Source: JAKZRT01 sp965247915
GTDB lineage: Bacteria > Pseudomonadota > Alphaproteobacteria > Rhodobacterales > Rhodobacteraceae
NCBI GenBank assembly: GCA_965247915.1
Contig: OZ252048.1
Location: 3,162,001-3,226,000 of the forward strand
Direction of reading: 5' to 3'
Length of the DNA stretch: 64,000 bases
Of this stretch, positions 39,672 to 50,309 are shown piece by piece. Numbering within the stretch: the first letter of the stretch is position 1; every line of letters starts with the position of its first letter. Under the pieces are notes generated by a model, which did no database searches, was not told the origin of the DNA, and saw only the letters and a list, made by a program, of their open reading frames with translations. The position numbers and the translations under genes are program-made.

Positions 39672-39831
39672 GGGAAACTAAAGCCTGGCCGGCCTTAAGG
39701 AACGCCTAAATTCGCGCGTAACCTGATTAGAAAGGCGTATCCCTGCCGGCTTTGCCGCGCTCCGGGGTTGCCGCAGTGAAAGGGCACCGGTAAACGCGGG
39801 GCACAATCGCGCTCCTGCATGGATCGGACCC

Positions 39832-40800
39832 TTGGCCGAGGACCATTGTCTTGTCGCCGATATCGGCGGAACCAACACCCGCGTCGCGCTGACGCGGGGC
39901 AACGAGCTTGATCATGGATCGGTTCGCCGCTTTGCCAATGCTGAGTTCCCGGCGCTTTCCGACGTGCTGCGCGCGTTTCTCGCCCAGGCCGGACCCCAGC
40001 CAGCGATTAACGCAGCCTGCATCGCGGTGGCGGGTCCGGTGCGCGATGGCGAGGGCGCGCTGACCAATCGCAGCTGGCGCTTCAACGCCGAAACCCTGGC
40101 CCGCGAAATTGGCGCCGAGGCGGTGTTTGTGCTGAACGATCTTCAGGCGCAGGGCCATGCCCTTAGCCACCTTCCCGAGGGCGCGGTGACGACGATTATC
40201 GCCCGCAACAAGCAACCCGGGTCCGGACAAACCCAGCTTGTTGTCGGCATCGGCACCGGGTTCAACGCGGCCCCGGTTCTGGAAACCGCGCAGGGCCGGG
40301 TGGTCAGCGCCTCGGAATCGGGTCACATCTGCCTGCCGATCCGCTCTGAGATCGATCAGGCGTTGTTCTGGCACATCGAGAAAACCTATGGCTTTGCCTC
40401 GGTCGAAGACATTTTGTCGGGCCGCGGTCTGGCCGCGCTTTATGCGTGGGAGGGCCTGAGCGGCCCCTTGCGCGCCGCAACCGCGGCCGAAGTTATTGCC
40501 GGTCTCAGCGACCCGGTTGACCGCCGGGCGGTGGCGGCGATGGAGATTTTCGTTCGTCTTACCGGCGCGACGATCGGCGATCTGGCGCTGATCCAGCTGC
40601 CGTTTGGCGGCATCTACCTGTCGGGCGGCGTGGCGCGCGCAATTGCGCCTTGGCTGATGAAATTCAGCTTTGCCGAGGCGTTTTGCGACAAAGGCCGCTT
40701 TGCCGATTTCATGAAAGCCTTCCACGTCTCGCTGATCGCGGATGATTTCGCGGCCCTGACCGGTTGTGCGGCCTACCTTGCAAACCCCGGAAAAATCTAG
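39832..40800 (+). CDS. glk: Glucokinase
   Basis: The 322-residue protein is of the Glk (non-ROK-signature) type that phosphorylates glucose with ATP. The N-terminal phosphate loop is 'LVADIGGTNTRVAL', followed by 'VAGPVRDGEGALTNRSWRF', 'VLNDLQAQGHAL' with the catalytic Asp region, 'VVGIGTGFNAAPV' and 'SASESGHICLPIRS'. No ROK cysteine cluster is seen. Translation seems to begin at a TTG (39,832), since no ATG or GTG fits before the phosphate loop. It stands alone; no Entner-Doudoroff genes are adjacent. Confidence 0.88.
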   Translation: MAEDHCLVADIGGTNTRVALTRGNELDHGSVRRFANAEFPALSDVLRAFLAQAGPQPAINAACIAVAGPVRDGEGALTNRSWRFNAETLAREIGAEAVFVLNDLQAQGHALSHLPEGAVTTIIARNKQPGSGQTQLVVGIGTGFNAAPVLETAQGRVVSASESGHICLPIRSEIDQALFWHIEKTYGFASVEDILSGRGLAALYAWEGLSGPLRAATAAEVIAGLSDPVDRRAVAAMEIFVRLTGATIGDLALIQLPFGGIYLSGGVARAIAPWLMKFSFAEAFCDKGRFADFMKAFHVSLIADDFAALTGCAAYLANPGKI

Positions 40801-41106
40801 CGGTCATTCTATGGCGACGTAAGCCTATCTTAACAGTGGCTTCCCTTGGTGTCTGATTTGGCCTGCTGACAGCGACCGGTTGACGGTGACAGGCGGGATT
40901 GGTCCGGGCCTTGCCCGCGGTGACAGGGTTTGTGCCGCCTTTGGCGTCGCCCCAGGCGAGGGGGGCCAGCCCCTCCCGCCCGCCAACAAAATAGCAGACC
41001 GCGGACAGATAAGTATTTATGGAAATGTGATATGCCAAGGCACCGGCAGTTGCCGCGCGCTTCGCTTCTCCATGGTGAAAATATCCCGGCGCGGGGTGCC
41101 GGTTTG
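40801..41106. other. Gap between glk and DUF2842 with a GC hairpin
   Basis: No gene is supported in these 306 bp. GAGGGG and CCCCTC at about 40,958-40,975 form a 6-bp stem with a short loop. A short AT-rich stretch at 41,005-41,035 interrupts the GC-rich sequence. An antisense frame here reads as low-complexity Gly/Ala and looks non-coding. Confidence 0.4.
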
Positions 41107-41336
41107 TCAGTCCGGCCGACGGTCCTTGTCGGGGTCGGCTTTGCCGATGCCCCGGAATACCGCGCGGAACGGCAGCGCCCAGAGCACGCCAAGCCCGACA
41201 TAGACACCCAGCTCGACGATGATCGGCGGGCGGCCCAGCCAGGCCAGAATGCTAACCGCCGCCACGATATAGACCGGCAAGCCAACGAGCAGGATGACCA
41301 GCGACCAGCGGCGGCGGGATTTGTAGCTCAGCGCCA

Positions 41337-41337
<1 letters not shown>
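41107..41337 (-). CDS. DUF2842 small membrane protein
   Basis: The 76-residue protein begins 'MALSYKSRRRWSLVILLVGLPVYIVAA' and ends in a basic/acidic tail, with two membrane helices at about 12-32 and 40-60 and the 'RPPIIVELGVYVGLGVLWALPFRAVFRGIG' block that marks DUF2842. The family is limited largely to alphaproteobacteria and often follows purA, as here; the purA TGA overlaps this ATG by one base. Function is unknown. Confidence 0.9.
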
Positions 41338-42629
<1,292 letters not shown>

Positions 42630-42818
42630 CGGCATCTTCCCCGGTCATGAAAACCCGCGCCGATATAGCCGCCGCGCGCCCGGGGCGAAACCGAAAAGTT
42701 TATGATGATATTGCCGCGCGCGGGGGATGCGTTCGCCTTGCGCAGTTTGAACCAAGCGCATAATCGGGGCGTGTCACCCGCCGGGTGGCATAATAAGGGC
42801 CGCGCGTGCGAGGCGTCA

Positions 42819-44010
42819 ATGCATGTGATCTTTGACCAGGGGCCGCTGACCGGGTACGGTTTTCACCGAACCGGCGCAGGTTTTGCGCGCCGACGACCCG
42901 GCGCAGGTGCCTGGCGTTTTCGCCGCGATCGAAGCGGCGCGGGCGGCGGGCAAATGGCTGGCCGGTTACGCGGCCTATGAACTGGGGTACGTCCTGCAGC
43001 CGAAACTCGCACCACTTCTTCCGCAGTTGCGCGACACACCATTGATGGAATTCGGAGTGTTCGACGCCCCGTTTTCGGCCCCGGAACCCGAAGTCCCACC
43101 CAAGCCTGAAAACATGCTTGACCCTCTAAGCCCAAAATTATCCGCGGCCCTGCACCGCGCGCTCTTTGAACGCGTGCAGGCCTATATTTCCGCAGGCGAC
43201 ATCTACCAGGCCAATCTGACCTTCCCGGTGCATAGCGCCAGCAGGTCCGACGCCCGGTCACTTTATGCCGCCCTCGCCGCCCGGCAGGCGGTGCCCCACG
43301 GCGCGCTGGCGGCGCTTAGCGGTCCGACCATCCTGTCGCGCTCGCCCGAGCTTTTCTTTCGCGTGGGCGCGGACGGGCGCATCGAGACCCGCCCGATGAA
43401 GGGCACCATGCCGCGCGGCGACACGCCCGAACGCGACGCCGCCAACCGGGCACGCCTGATCACCAGCGAAAAGGACCGGGTCGAGAACCTGATGATCGTC
43501 GATCTTTTGCGCAACGACATCGGGCGGGTCGCCCGGATCGGCAGCGTCTCGGTGCCCGAGCTCTTCGCCATAGAAACCTATGAGACCCTGCACCAGATGG
43601 CGTCTTCGGTCACCGCCCAGTTGCGCCCGTGCGTGACGATCGAAGAGCTGTTCACCGCGCTTTTCCCTTGCGGCTCGGTCACCGGTGCCCCGAAAATCCG
43701 CGCCATGGAAATTATCGCCGAGCTCGAACCCGAACCTCGTGGCGCCTATTGCGGCGCGGTCGGCTGGATCAGCCCCGGCGGTCCGATGGCGTTCAACGTG
43801 GCGATCCGCACGCTGAGCATGTTCGAGGGTGGCCAAATCCGTCTGAATGTGGGGGGCGGCATCGTCCACGACAGCACCGCCGATGGCGAATACTCTGAGG
43901 CGCTGCTCAAGGCGCGCTTTGCCGAACTGGTCACCGATCAGGTCACGGCGGATACGTCGGCCGCAACGCGCAATTCGCGCAAGGGCCGGACGATGTCGAT
44001 GCAGGCCTGA
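42819..44010 (+). pseudogene. pabB: Aminodeoxychorismate synthase component I, frameshifted
   Basis: PabB aminates chorismate for folate synthesis. The natural start MHVIFDQGPLTG at 42,819 is in one frame, and 'FTEPAQVLRADDPAQVPGVF' plus the rest is in another. Removing one G from 42,852-42,854 joins them as 'PLTGTVFTEP' with 397 codons. The body is complete: 'GDIYQANLTFPV', 'LSRSPELFFRV', 'ETRPMKGTMPRG', 'LFPCGSVTGAPKIRAMEI' and 'RGAYCGAVGW'. A start after the shift would lose only about 20 residues, so the gene may still work. The tail beyond 'FAELVTDQ' looks non-native and overlaps the convergent Dabb gene by 73 bp, which hints that the native stop was lost. Confidence 0.87.
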
Positions 44011-44228
44011 TAGGTCGGGTCCGCCTTATAAGCGGCAAGCGCTGCCTCGTCTTCAAACTCGGCGTAAACCACGACGTCAACCGCGTCCGACAGCGCGTCG
44101 CGGTTCAGGTTGCGCCCGACCTCAAAATGGCTGGAATGCGGGATCGTGCCTAACGCGGAAAGACCCTCGACAATCCGCCCGACGTCTTTTTCGTGCGCAG
44201 CGGTGAAGAAAACAACGTGGCGGATCAT
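43938..44228 (-). CDS. Dabb (stress-responsive A/B barrel) domain protein
   Basis: The 96-residue single-domain protein has the Dabb pattern: 'MIRHVVFFTA' at the start, 'SHFEVGRNLNRD', 'DVVVYAEFEDEAALAAYKADPTYQACIDIVRPL' and a final strand. Dabb proteins form dimeric ferredoxin-like barrels; the function is not known. The start at 44,228 is preferred over the longer frame. The last 73 bp overlap the end of pabB on the other strand. It sits immediately before the IS630 element. Confidence 0.85.
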   Translation of the reverse strand: MIRHVVFFTAAHEKDVGRIVEGLSALGTIPHSSHFEVGRNLNRDALSDAVDVVVYAEFEDEAALAAYKADPTYQACIDIVRPLRELRVAADVSAVT

Positions 44229-44337
44229 GGGAATTTTCTGCAATTTCGTTTGGGTCAAGGCGCCGCACCGATAGGCGAGCGTGCGCGCGAAGTAAATGGC
44301 CCGATGCCGCACTTGGGCGCGATCTTCCGGCGAGGCC

Positions 44338-45397
44338 TAAAGCGGTTTGCGTTTGATGTGAATCGAAAGGGGATTCCCAAAGTGTTGTTTGTCTGATTCA
44401 TTTCCCGTGAGGAGGTGGAGCATGGGCAAACCGTATTCTTTGGATCTTCGGCAGCGGATATGCGGGTATATTGCGGCCGGAAACTCTTGTCGCGCTGCGG
44501 GGCGGGTTTATGGCGTCAGTGCAGCGACGGCGGTGCGTTATGCGGCGAATCAACGTGAGCGGGGCGAGGTCACACCCAAGCCACAGGGCAGGCCAGCGGG
44601 CCGGTTTGGCAAGCTGGCACCGCATGCGGGTTTCCTGATCGAGATTGTCCGGGCTGAACCGGACATAACATTGCAGGAACTTGCGGGTGCGCTTGCGGAG
44701 ACGCACGGCGTGAGCGTTCAGCTCTCCTCAATCCACCGGGCTCTGGAACGCGCAGGGTTTTCATATAAAAAAAGGACTTGTCGCGCAGGAACGTGACCGG
44801 CCCGCCCTGCATAAGGCGCGAAGGGAATGGATCAGCCGCCGCCAGCCGCGCATGCGCGCCGAACCGTACAGGCTGGTATTCATCGATGAAACCGCCGTCA
44901 AAACCAACCTCACCCGGTTGCGCGGGCGCAGCTTCAGGGGTGAGCGGCTTTATGGCACCGCACCCTTTGGAAAATGGGGCACGCAGACCTTCATCGCCGG
45001 GCTGACCCATAACGCGCTGATTGCACCCTGGGTGATCAGCGGCGCAATGGATGGATCGGCGTTCGAGACTTATATCGAGACCCAGCTTGCGCCTGCGCTG
45101 GACCCTGGAACTGTGGTCATTCTCGACAATCTTTCCACCCACAAAAGCCACCGCGCGGCACAGGCGTTGAGGGCGCGCGGATGCTGGTTCTTGTTCCTGC
45201 CACCCTACTCCCCGGATCTTAACCCGATCGAAATGGCGTTCTCAAAGTTGAAAGCTCACCTGCGAAGGGTTGGAGCAAGAACCTTCGATGCCCTCTTTGA
45301 CGCCCTCAGCGACATTTGTGATCTCTTCGACCCAGACCAATGCTGGGACTTCCTCAAGGCCGCGGGATATGCCTCAGATTAAATGCAATATGCTTTA
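44338..45397 (+). mobile_element. IS630-family insertion sequence
   Basis: The element is about 1,060 bp and bounded by TA at 44,338-44,339 and 45,396-45,397, the usual IS630 target. The outer sequences after the TA, AAGCGGTTTGCGTTT on the left and its counterpart AAGCATATTGCATTT on the right, match at most positions, giving imperfect inverted repeats. It marks the left edge of the IS-rich zone. Confidence 0.85.
44422..45382 (+). CDS. IS630-family transposase in two frames
   Basis: The first frame (44,422-44,796) has the helix-turn-helix part 'YSLDLRQRICGYIAAGNSCRAAGRVYGVSAAT', with a strong GAGGAGG site before the ATG. The second frame runs to 45,382 and has the DDE domain: 'RLVFIDETAVKTNLTR', 'VVILDNLSTHKSH' and 'LPPYSPDLNPIEMAFSKLK'. 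They meet at seven A bases (44,767-44,773) after 'AGFSYK'. A six-A run would join them directly, so translation needs a +1 (or -2) shift. Programmed frameshifting on A-runs is common in IS630, but a simple mutation is possible. Confidence 0.9.
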
Positions 45398-46076
45398 GAT
45401 TTGCGTCAAGCATCGCGCTCCTCCAATTTAGGCAAAATTTGCGCTGTTAGCCATTTCTTCAGAAAACATGACGGAAATGAGGAAAGGGGCGGGCATATGT
45501 TCGGCCTGTGCCGAAAAGCAACAGGTCAAACGGCGGTGGTGATCGACCCCACGATCAGCATGAAGGCTCCGACCGCGCCGACCAGTTGAATCCAGGCAAA
45601 TCCAACCTTGATGCGCTCGACCATTCCGTTGCTGGCGCGCGATTTCTGGTTGCCGCGATTGGCCCAGACCTGACGATTGAGCCGGAACAGCAGCGCAACC
45701 TTGACACAGGCGTTAAGGACTTGATTGACATAGAGAATGAACGGCCAGGTAAGATCAGGACGCCGGGCGTAGCGGAACAGCCACAGCGCCAGGATAACCC
45801 GCGACAGGATGAACCACAAAAACAGCGTCACCAGAAGGTCGGGCGCAAAAACCGCCGCATAGATCGCGGTGATCGGGCCGACCAGCATGGTCCACATCGC
45901 GATGCGCTGATCGACCACGCACCACCAGATGAACGGGTTAACCTGACGCGGCCCAAGCGCAATCGCGCGCGGCCCATTCCTTAACATATTGCCCGACCAG
46001 CGGCGCAGGTTCTGGATCTGCCGCTCCACGGCGCTGCCTTCGATCACTTCGATGGTGTAGACCATCGCATCGGGCA

Positions 46077-47613
46077 GATTCTGTTGAAAAACAACGTGTT
46101 GCAGGTGCAGAAAGTGGCCGTTGTATGTGAGCCCGAACACCTTTCTGGTCAGGCTGTTCGCGGTTTCTGCGGTGCAGGAAAGATCTTGGCCAGTTTCCGA
46201 AGGTTCTGGGCGGTGGCAGCGAGGAGGAATTCATCGTTTGCGCCGCATGGGCCGCGTAATCGGAGCCGTCCAAGGCCAAGAATGCGTTTGAGGTGAGCAA
46301 ACAGCATCTCGACTTTTTTCCGCAGCTTCATCGAGATTTCATATTGCCTGGTTTTTGCGATGTCTCGGGCAACTTGTCTGGCATCTTCGTGTTCTTCGCG
46401 GGTGATGGATCGGGCATCCATGTTGGGACAGCAGCGCGCCTTGGACGGGCAACTTTGGCAAGTCAGTTTCAGCGCGCGATACTTGGCAGTGCCTTTGTCG
46501 GACGGGCCACGCTTGGGGTCTGAGTAGTTGCGGCGGAACTGCTTCAACGCCTGTCCCTCGGGACAGATGTACTGGTCGTTCTCAGCGTCCCATTCAAAAT
46601 CGGCTCGTGTCCAGGTGCCATCGGTTCGGCCAGCTTTGTCGATTACCGGGATATGCGGAGCGATGCCGCGATCCACCAACCATCCAAGCATGGGGCCTGA
46701 ACCATAAGCCGTGTCAGCAATGATGCGCTCTGGATGCAGGCCAAACCCTTCTTTGACCCGATCCAGCATTGTACGCACAGACCCGACCTCCGCCTGTCGG
46801 ATTGATCGTGTGGCTTCCACGTCCACGATGACACCGTGATCAGTATCGATCAGATAATTGGTTGAATAGGCAAAGAACGCAGGACCTTTGCGGGCCGCTG
46901 TCCATTGACTGGATGGGTCGGAGTGAGACGTGAACTTCGGTTCAACGGTCGTCGCCGCGCCAAAGGCCGCGTCATCCAGAACGTCGAGATATTCCCGCAC
47001 CGCACGAGGTGCGTCATCGGGGTCAATCGTGCTGTGATCCCAATCTTCTTTGGCGGTGGAGTTCTGTTTATTTGCGTCGGCCTCAATGAGACTGGCATCC
47101 GCCGCAAAGCGCTGGCCACTGACCAGCCACTCGGCAATGCAACGCGCCACGACCGTCTCAAAGAGATGACGCAGCAGGTCACTGTCACGGAAACGGCCAT
47201 GCCGGTTCTTTGAGAATGTCGAGTGGTCAGGCACCTGATCTGTCAGGTCCAGGCGGCAAAACCAGCGATACGCCAGATTGAGATGCACTTCCTCGCACAG
47301 CCTCCGCTCCGAGCGGATGCCCAGGCAGTAGCCCACCAGCAGCATGCGGATCAGCAGCTCAGGATCAATCGAAGGGCGGCCGGTTGAGCTGTAAAATGGC
47401 GCGAGATGCTGGCGGATGCAGGACAGATCGACGAAGCGATCAATCGACCGCAGCAGATGATCTTGCGGGACGTGGTCTTCTATCGAGAAGTCATAGAAAA
47501 GCGCGCTCTGTGCCTCTTGCTTCGGTCCCAACATCGCCGCCAATCCCCCGCATCAATGCAGAGATTGAATCAGCGAGATGATCTAAAATCAAGAAGACTT
47601 TTTCAACAGAATA
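46077..47613 (-). mobile_element. IS1182-family insertion sequence
   Basis: The 1,537-bp element has inverted repeats ATTCTGTTGAAAAA (14 bp, perfect) at each end and the 4-bp flanks GGCA at 46,073-46,076 and 47,614-47,617. The target duplication is supported because removing one copy restores the alg8 frame. It carries one intact transposase gene. Confidence 0.9.
46149..47543 (-). CDS. IS1182-family transposase
   Basis: The 464-residue transposase has the DUF772 domain at the start ('DHLLRSIDRFVDL', 'GRPSIDPELLIRMLLVGYCLGIRSERRLCEEVHLNLAYRWFC', 'PDHSTFSKNRHGRF'), then an IS4-like DDE part with 'FAADASLIEADA' and 'IIADTAYGSG'. The C-terminal part has a Cys-rich zinc block ('CPEGQALKQF', 'CQSCPSKARCC') and 'VEMLFAHLKRILGLGRLRLRG' with the last acidic residue. 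It is uninterrupted. Confidence 0.94.
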   Translation of the reverse strand: MAAMLGPKQEAQSALFYDFSIEDHVPQDHLLRSIDRFVDLSCIRQHLAPFYSSTGRPSIDPELLIRMLLVGYCLGIRSERRLCEEVHLNLAYRWFCRLDLTDQVPDHSTFSKNRHGRFRDSDLLRHLFETVVARCIAEWLVSGQRFAADASLIEADANKQNSTAKEDWDHSTIDPDDAPRAVREYLDVLDDAAFGAATTVEPKFTSHSDPSSQWTAARKGPAFFAYSTNYLIDTDHGVIVDVEATRSIRQAEVGSVRTMLDRVKEGFGLHPERIIADTAYGSGPMLGWLVDRGIAPHIPVIDKAGRTDGTWTRADFEWDAENDQYICPEGQALKQFRRNYSDPKRGPSDKGTAKYRALKLTCQSCPSKARCCPNMDARSITREEHEDARQVARDIAKTRQYEISMKLRKKVEMLFAHLKRILGLGRLRLRGPCGANDEFLLAATAQNLRKLAKIFPAPQKPRTA

Positions 47614-48526
47614 GGCACATATGTCATTTTCGCGCCGACGGTCAGCATGTGGTACTAGGTGCTCTTGTCGTCGCCCGAAAGAAACCGGAACCGCCCCCAA
47701 AGCCAATGGTCAAGGTGATCGGCCTCGATGGTGCGAATGAACTTGAGGCTGGCGATATGGCGGGCGCGAAACATGCTCATGCGGCCGGTCAGCGTCAGAA
47801 CCTTGTTGCTCAGCGCGTGGCTTTGCATGGCCAGACGGCGCTGCGCAAAGCGCATTTTCAACCAGCGGTCCAGCCAACCGGGGCCGTAAGTGATGGCCTC
47901 TTCGTCGGTGGTCAGTGCCTGCAGGTCGGGGTCGGCCCCGAACATGGCGGCGCATTTCTGGATGGTGCCGGAGCCCATAACCGCGTCGCCGTCCATGAAC
48001 AGGATCAAATCGTCGGGCTCCGGCTGGGTACGCAGAATGGCCCGCATGACAAGCCCGATGGCCATGCGCTTGCCCGGCTGGTTCTGGCGGATAAAGACGA
48101 TCTCGATGTTGTCGTTATCGGCAAAGTCCGCTGCGATCGACCGGATGATACGTTCGTCGAAATCGCACGCGGTGCCGACATAGATCGTGGCCGGCATCCC
48201 GTTGTCGCCGATCTGCTGGAGAAGCTGACCAACAACGTGACGGGTGATCTCGGGCTTTTCGTAGTAAGTGGTCATCTGCACGTGCAAGTGGCGCGGTCGC
48301 CAGCCCTGCATACAGACCCGGTTGGCCGCCCGGCGCTTTTTCGGCCAGCGGCGTCTGTATATCTCGGCCCGCGCCGCATGCGTGGCCCACCAGCTGAACC
48401 GCCAGAGGCCCAGGGTGCCAAGCGTCCAGGTCACGACGATCACATCGGGATCAAACACCCGGTTTGGCAACAGAACCAGACCGCCAATCAGCAGGACAAA
48501 CAGATGCGAAAGGCTGATCAGAAAGG

Positions 48527-49610
48527 GGCCGTGTTGCATCAATCACCGGACAAGCGCGGAGTACCCTTACCCGTGAAAATGGTCAGCCAACTGACTCAAA
48601 CCTGGCACAGCCAAGTTCGGTCATTCTGTTAAGAGCCCGCACACCGATCTGTGCCTCAGTTTTCTGATTTTCGAACCGCCGCGATCTCAGTTTCGGCCCG
48701 ATCACACTTTTCCAACGACCAATTTGTGCTTCCGCGCGACTGCGCTGATTGTAGCCGCTTCTGACTTGCCATGCCAGTCGGCCGTACGTCTGTATCTGGG
48801 CGATGTGCTGGTCGCGGAGGGATGGATCATCGCGCGATTTCAGGGCGAGAACGGCGTTTTTTGGCGGTGGAATGATGACCTCGACTGCATCGCCAAAACG
48901 CGCCGTGAGCAGATTTCTGGTCGGGGTGCCGTCATAGGCCCCATCCGCCAGAAATCGCGAAACCGGCCCGTCGAACTGATCCAGAAGCCCGGGCAAGGCC
49001 GTGCTATCGCCGACGTGGTCCAGCGTCAGATCCGAGCAGATGATCTCGCCGGTTGTGAGGTCCAGGCCGAGGTGTAGCTTTCTCCACGATTTGCGTTTGG
49101 CCTTTGTTTCATGCTTGACCTGCAGCCACTCGCCCTCGCCAAAGATCTTCAATCCAGTACTGTCCATGGTCAGATGGATCGGCTCGGTTCTGTCGACCCG
49201 AGGCTTTGCAGGCAATCTCAAGCCGAGCCCGCGGCGCGACAGTGTTGAGAAATCCGGCACCGGAATGTCTACTCCCATCAGCCGAGCGATGCTGCGCATC
49301 AGCCCTTGGGTCTGGCGCAGCGGTAGTTTGTAAATCGTACGCAGAGTCAGGCAGGTCTCGATCGAAATGTTCGAATATTTCGGCTGACCTCCCGGAGTCG
49401 TCCGGCGCGGCGCTCGCCATTGTTTCAGCGTATCGTCAGTGACCCAGATGGTCAGATCGCCACGACGCCGCAGGATTTCGGTGTACTCCGCCCAATTTGT
49501 CACCCGATATCGTTTCTTCGGAAACTTGTGGCGACGAGCAGCGCTGAATTTATGCGGCATTCAAGTGTCCAGATCAGAGGTGGAGCACCCGATTACCAGA
49601 ACTACCTGTG
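48527..49610 (-). mobile_element. IS5-family insertion sequence
   Basis: The element is about 1.08 kb. Its ends show similar inverted repeats with GTTGCA near the tip: GGCCGTGTTGCATCAATCAC on the left and GTTGTTGCACGAACAC on the right (minus strand). The exact ends and a target duplication could not be fixed. The left flank is the alg8-like gene and the right flank is a truncated IS66 tnpC. Because the flanks differ, this copy marks a rearrangement junction and not a simple insertion. Confidence 0.75.
48583..49560 (-). CDS. IS5-family transposase
   Basis: The 325-residue transposase begins with a basic region 'FPKKRYRVTNWAEYTEILRRRGDLTIWV' and has the DDE residues in 'HLTMDSTGLKIFGEGEWL', 'FLADGAYDGTPTRNLL' and 'QRSRAEAQIGRWKSVIG'. 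The order and spacing match the IS5/IS1031-like group. The gene is complete, so the element may still move. Confidence 0.93.
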   Translation of the reverse strand: MPHKFSAARRHKFPKKRYRVTNWAEYTEILRRRGDLTIWVTDDTLKQWRAPRRTTPGGQPKYSNISIETCLTLRTIYKLPLRQTQGLMRSIARLMGVDIPVPDFSTLSRRGLGLRLPAKPRVDRTEPIHLTMDSTGLKIFGEGEWLQVKHETKAKRKSWRKLHLGLDLTTGEIICSDLTLDHVGDSTALPGLLDQFDGPVSRFLADGAYDGTPTRNLLTARFGDAVEVIIPPPKNAVLALKSRDDPSLRDQHIAQIQTYGRLAWQVRSGYNQRSRAEAQIGRWKSVIGPKLRSRRFENQKTEAQIGVRALNRMTELGCARFESVG

Positions 49611-49876
49611 TTCGTGCAACAACGTCCCGTGGCTTCAGGTGTCGATGGTTCAACCTCTTCGACCGCCGCCACGGCGATCTCCTCGTTCTCCAGGGCCAGT
49701 TGAAGCTGATCGAGGCTTTCCGACCTCGAGCCAAAGCGATGCCGGTTCTGGCCTGCAAGCCGGTCCTGCAGATCGGCGATCTTCAGGTCGCAGTTCTTCA
49801 GCTCTCTTGCCAAAAGCGTCACCAGGTCCTTCAGTTCCGAAGGATCGTCAGGCAGGTTTTTGGCGTCATCGAGCAT
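49611..49876 (-). pseudogene. tnpC: IS66 TnpC transposase fragment
   Basis: From 49,876 the frame gives 'MLDDAKNLPDDPSELKDLVT', 'LARELKNCDLKIADLQDRLAGQNRHRFGSRSESLDQLQLALENEE', the coiled-coil start of TnpC, and stops making sense after 'EPSTPEATG' where the IS5 end begins. The zinc-binding and DDE domains are absent, so it cannot work. Confidence 0.85.
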
Positions 49877-50309
49877 ACCGTAAATCTGGCAGAAACGCGC
49901 TGTCGGGGGAATCCCTGAACGACCGCAAACACCCGATTTTTATGGCGATTGGCGAAGAAAACAACCCGGTCGTCAAAGGCTTCCAGGTCTTCTGCGGCAT
50001 TCGCCAGTCGATGCCCTCAAGAAGCATCGACAGCTGCGATGCCGACATCGACACCTTGCCATCCTTCGCCGCTGGCCAGACGAAGCGCCCGCGCTCCAGA
50101 CGCCTGGAAAACAGGCACGCGCCCTGCTGGTCCCACCAGATGATCTTCAGCAGATCACCGCGCCGTCCCCGGAATACGAACAGGTGGCCCGAATACGGGT
50201 CCTCCGCCAGAGACGCCTCGGCCTGTGCCGCCAACGTGTAGAAGCCCCGCCGCATGTCCGTCACACCCGCAGCCAGCCAGACCCGCGTATTGCTCGGAAC
50301 CGGAATCAA
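49866..50309 (-). CDS. tnpB: IS66 accessory protein TnpB
   Basis: TnpB is a helper needed for IS66 transposition. The 147-residue product has the family core 'VWLAAGVTDMRRGFYTLAAQAE', 'DPYSGHLFVFRGRRGDLLKIIWWDQQGACLFSRRLERGRF' and 'SASQLSMLLEGIDW'. About 35 residues after 'PQKTWKPLTTG' are unusual and run into the tnpC start, overlapping it by 11 bp; the original stop may have been lost. It overlaps the tnpA stop. Confidence 0.9.
   Translation of the reverse strand: MIPVPSNTRVWLAAGVTDMRRGFYTLAAQAEASLAEDPYSGHLFVFRGRRGDLLKIIWWDQQGACLFSRRLERGRFVWPAAKDGKVSMSASQLSMLLEGIDWRMPQKTWKPLTTGLFSSPIAIKIGCLRSFRDSPDSAFLPDLRYAR

Larger units (their letters stand above)
45526..48542 (-). pseudogene. alg8: Alg8-like polysaccharide synthase (GT2), broken
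   Basis: Alg8 polymerises mannuronate at the inner membrane. The N-terminal half (48,542 to 47,655) has two helices, then the GT2 domain: 'LILFMDGDAVMGSGT', 'ITYGPGWLDRWLKMRFAQRRLAM', 'SNKVLTLTGRMSMFRA' and 'GRFRFLSGDDKST'. A TAG (47,655-47,657) replaces the expected Trp of 'GDDKSxW', and an IS1182 follows 11 codons later. The C-terminal half (46,076 to 45,526) continues 'PDAMVYTIEVIEG' with four helices. Removing the IS and its 4-bp duplication gives 492 codons and the natural 'YVPDA' junction. The first residues lie in an IS5 end, so the true start is lost. No other alginate gene is in the window. Confidence 0.9.

Noticed and set aside
40709..41038. 109-codon leftward open frame between glk and DUF2842
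   Set aside because: Its first half is low-complexity intergenic sequence and the rest is antisense to glk.
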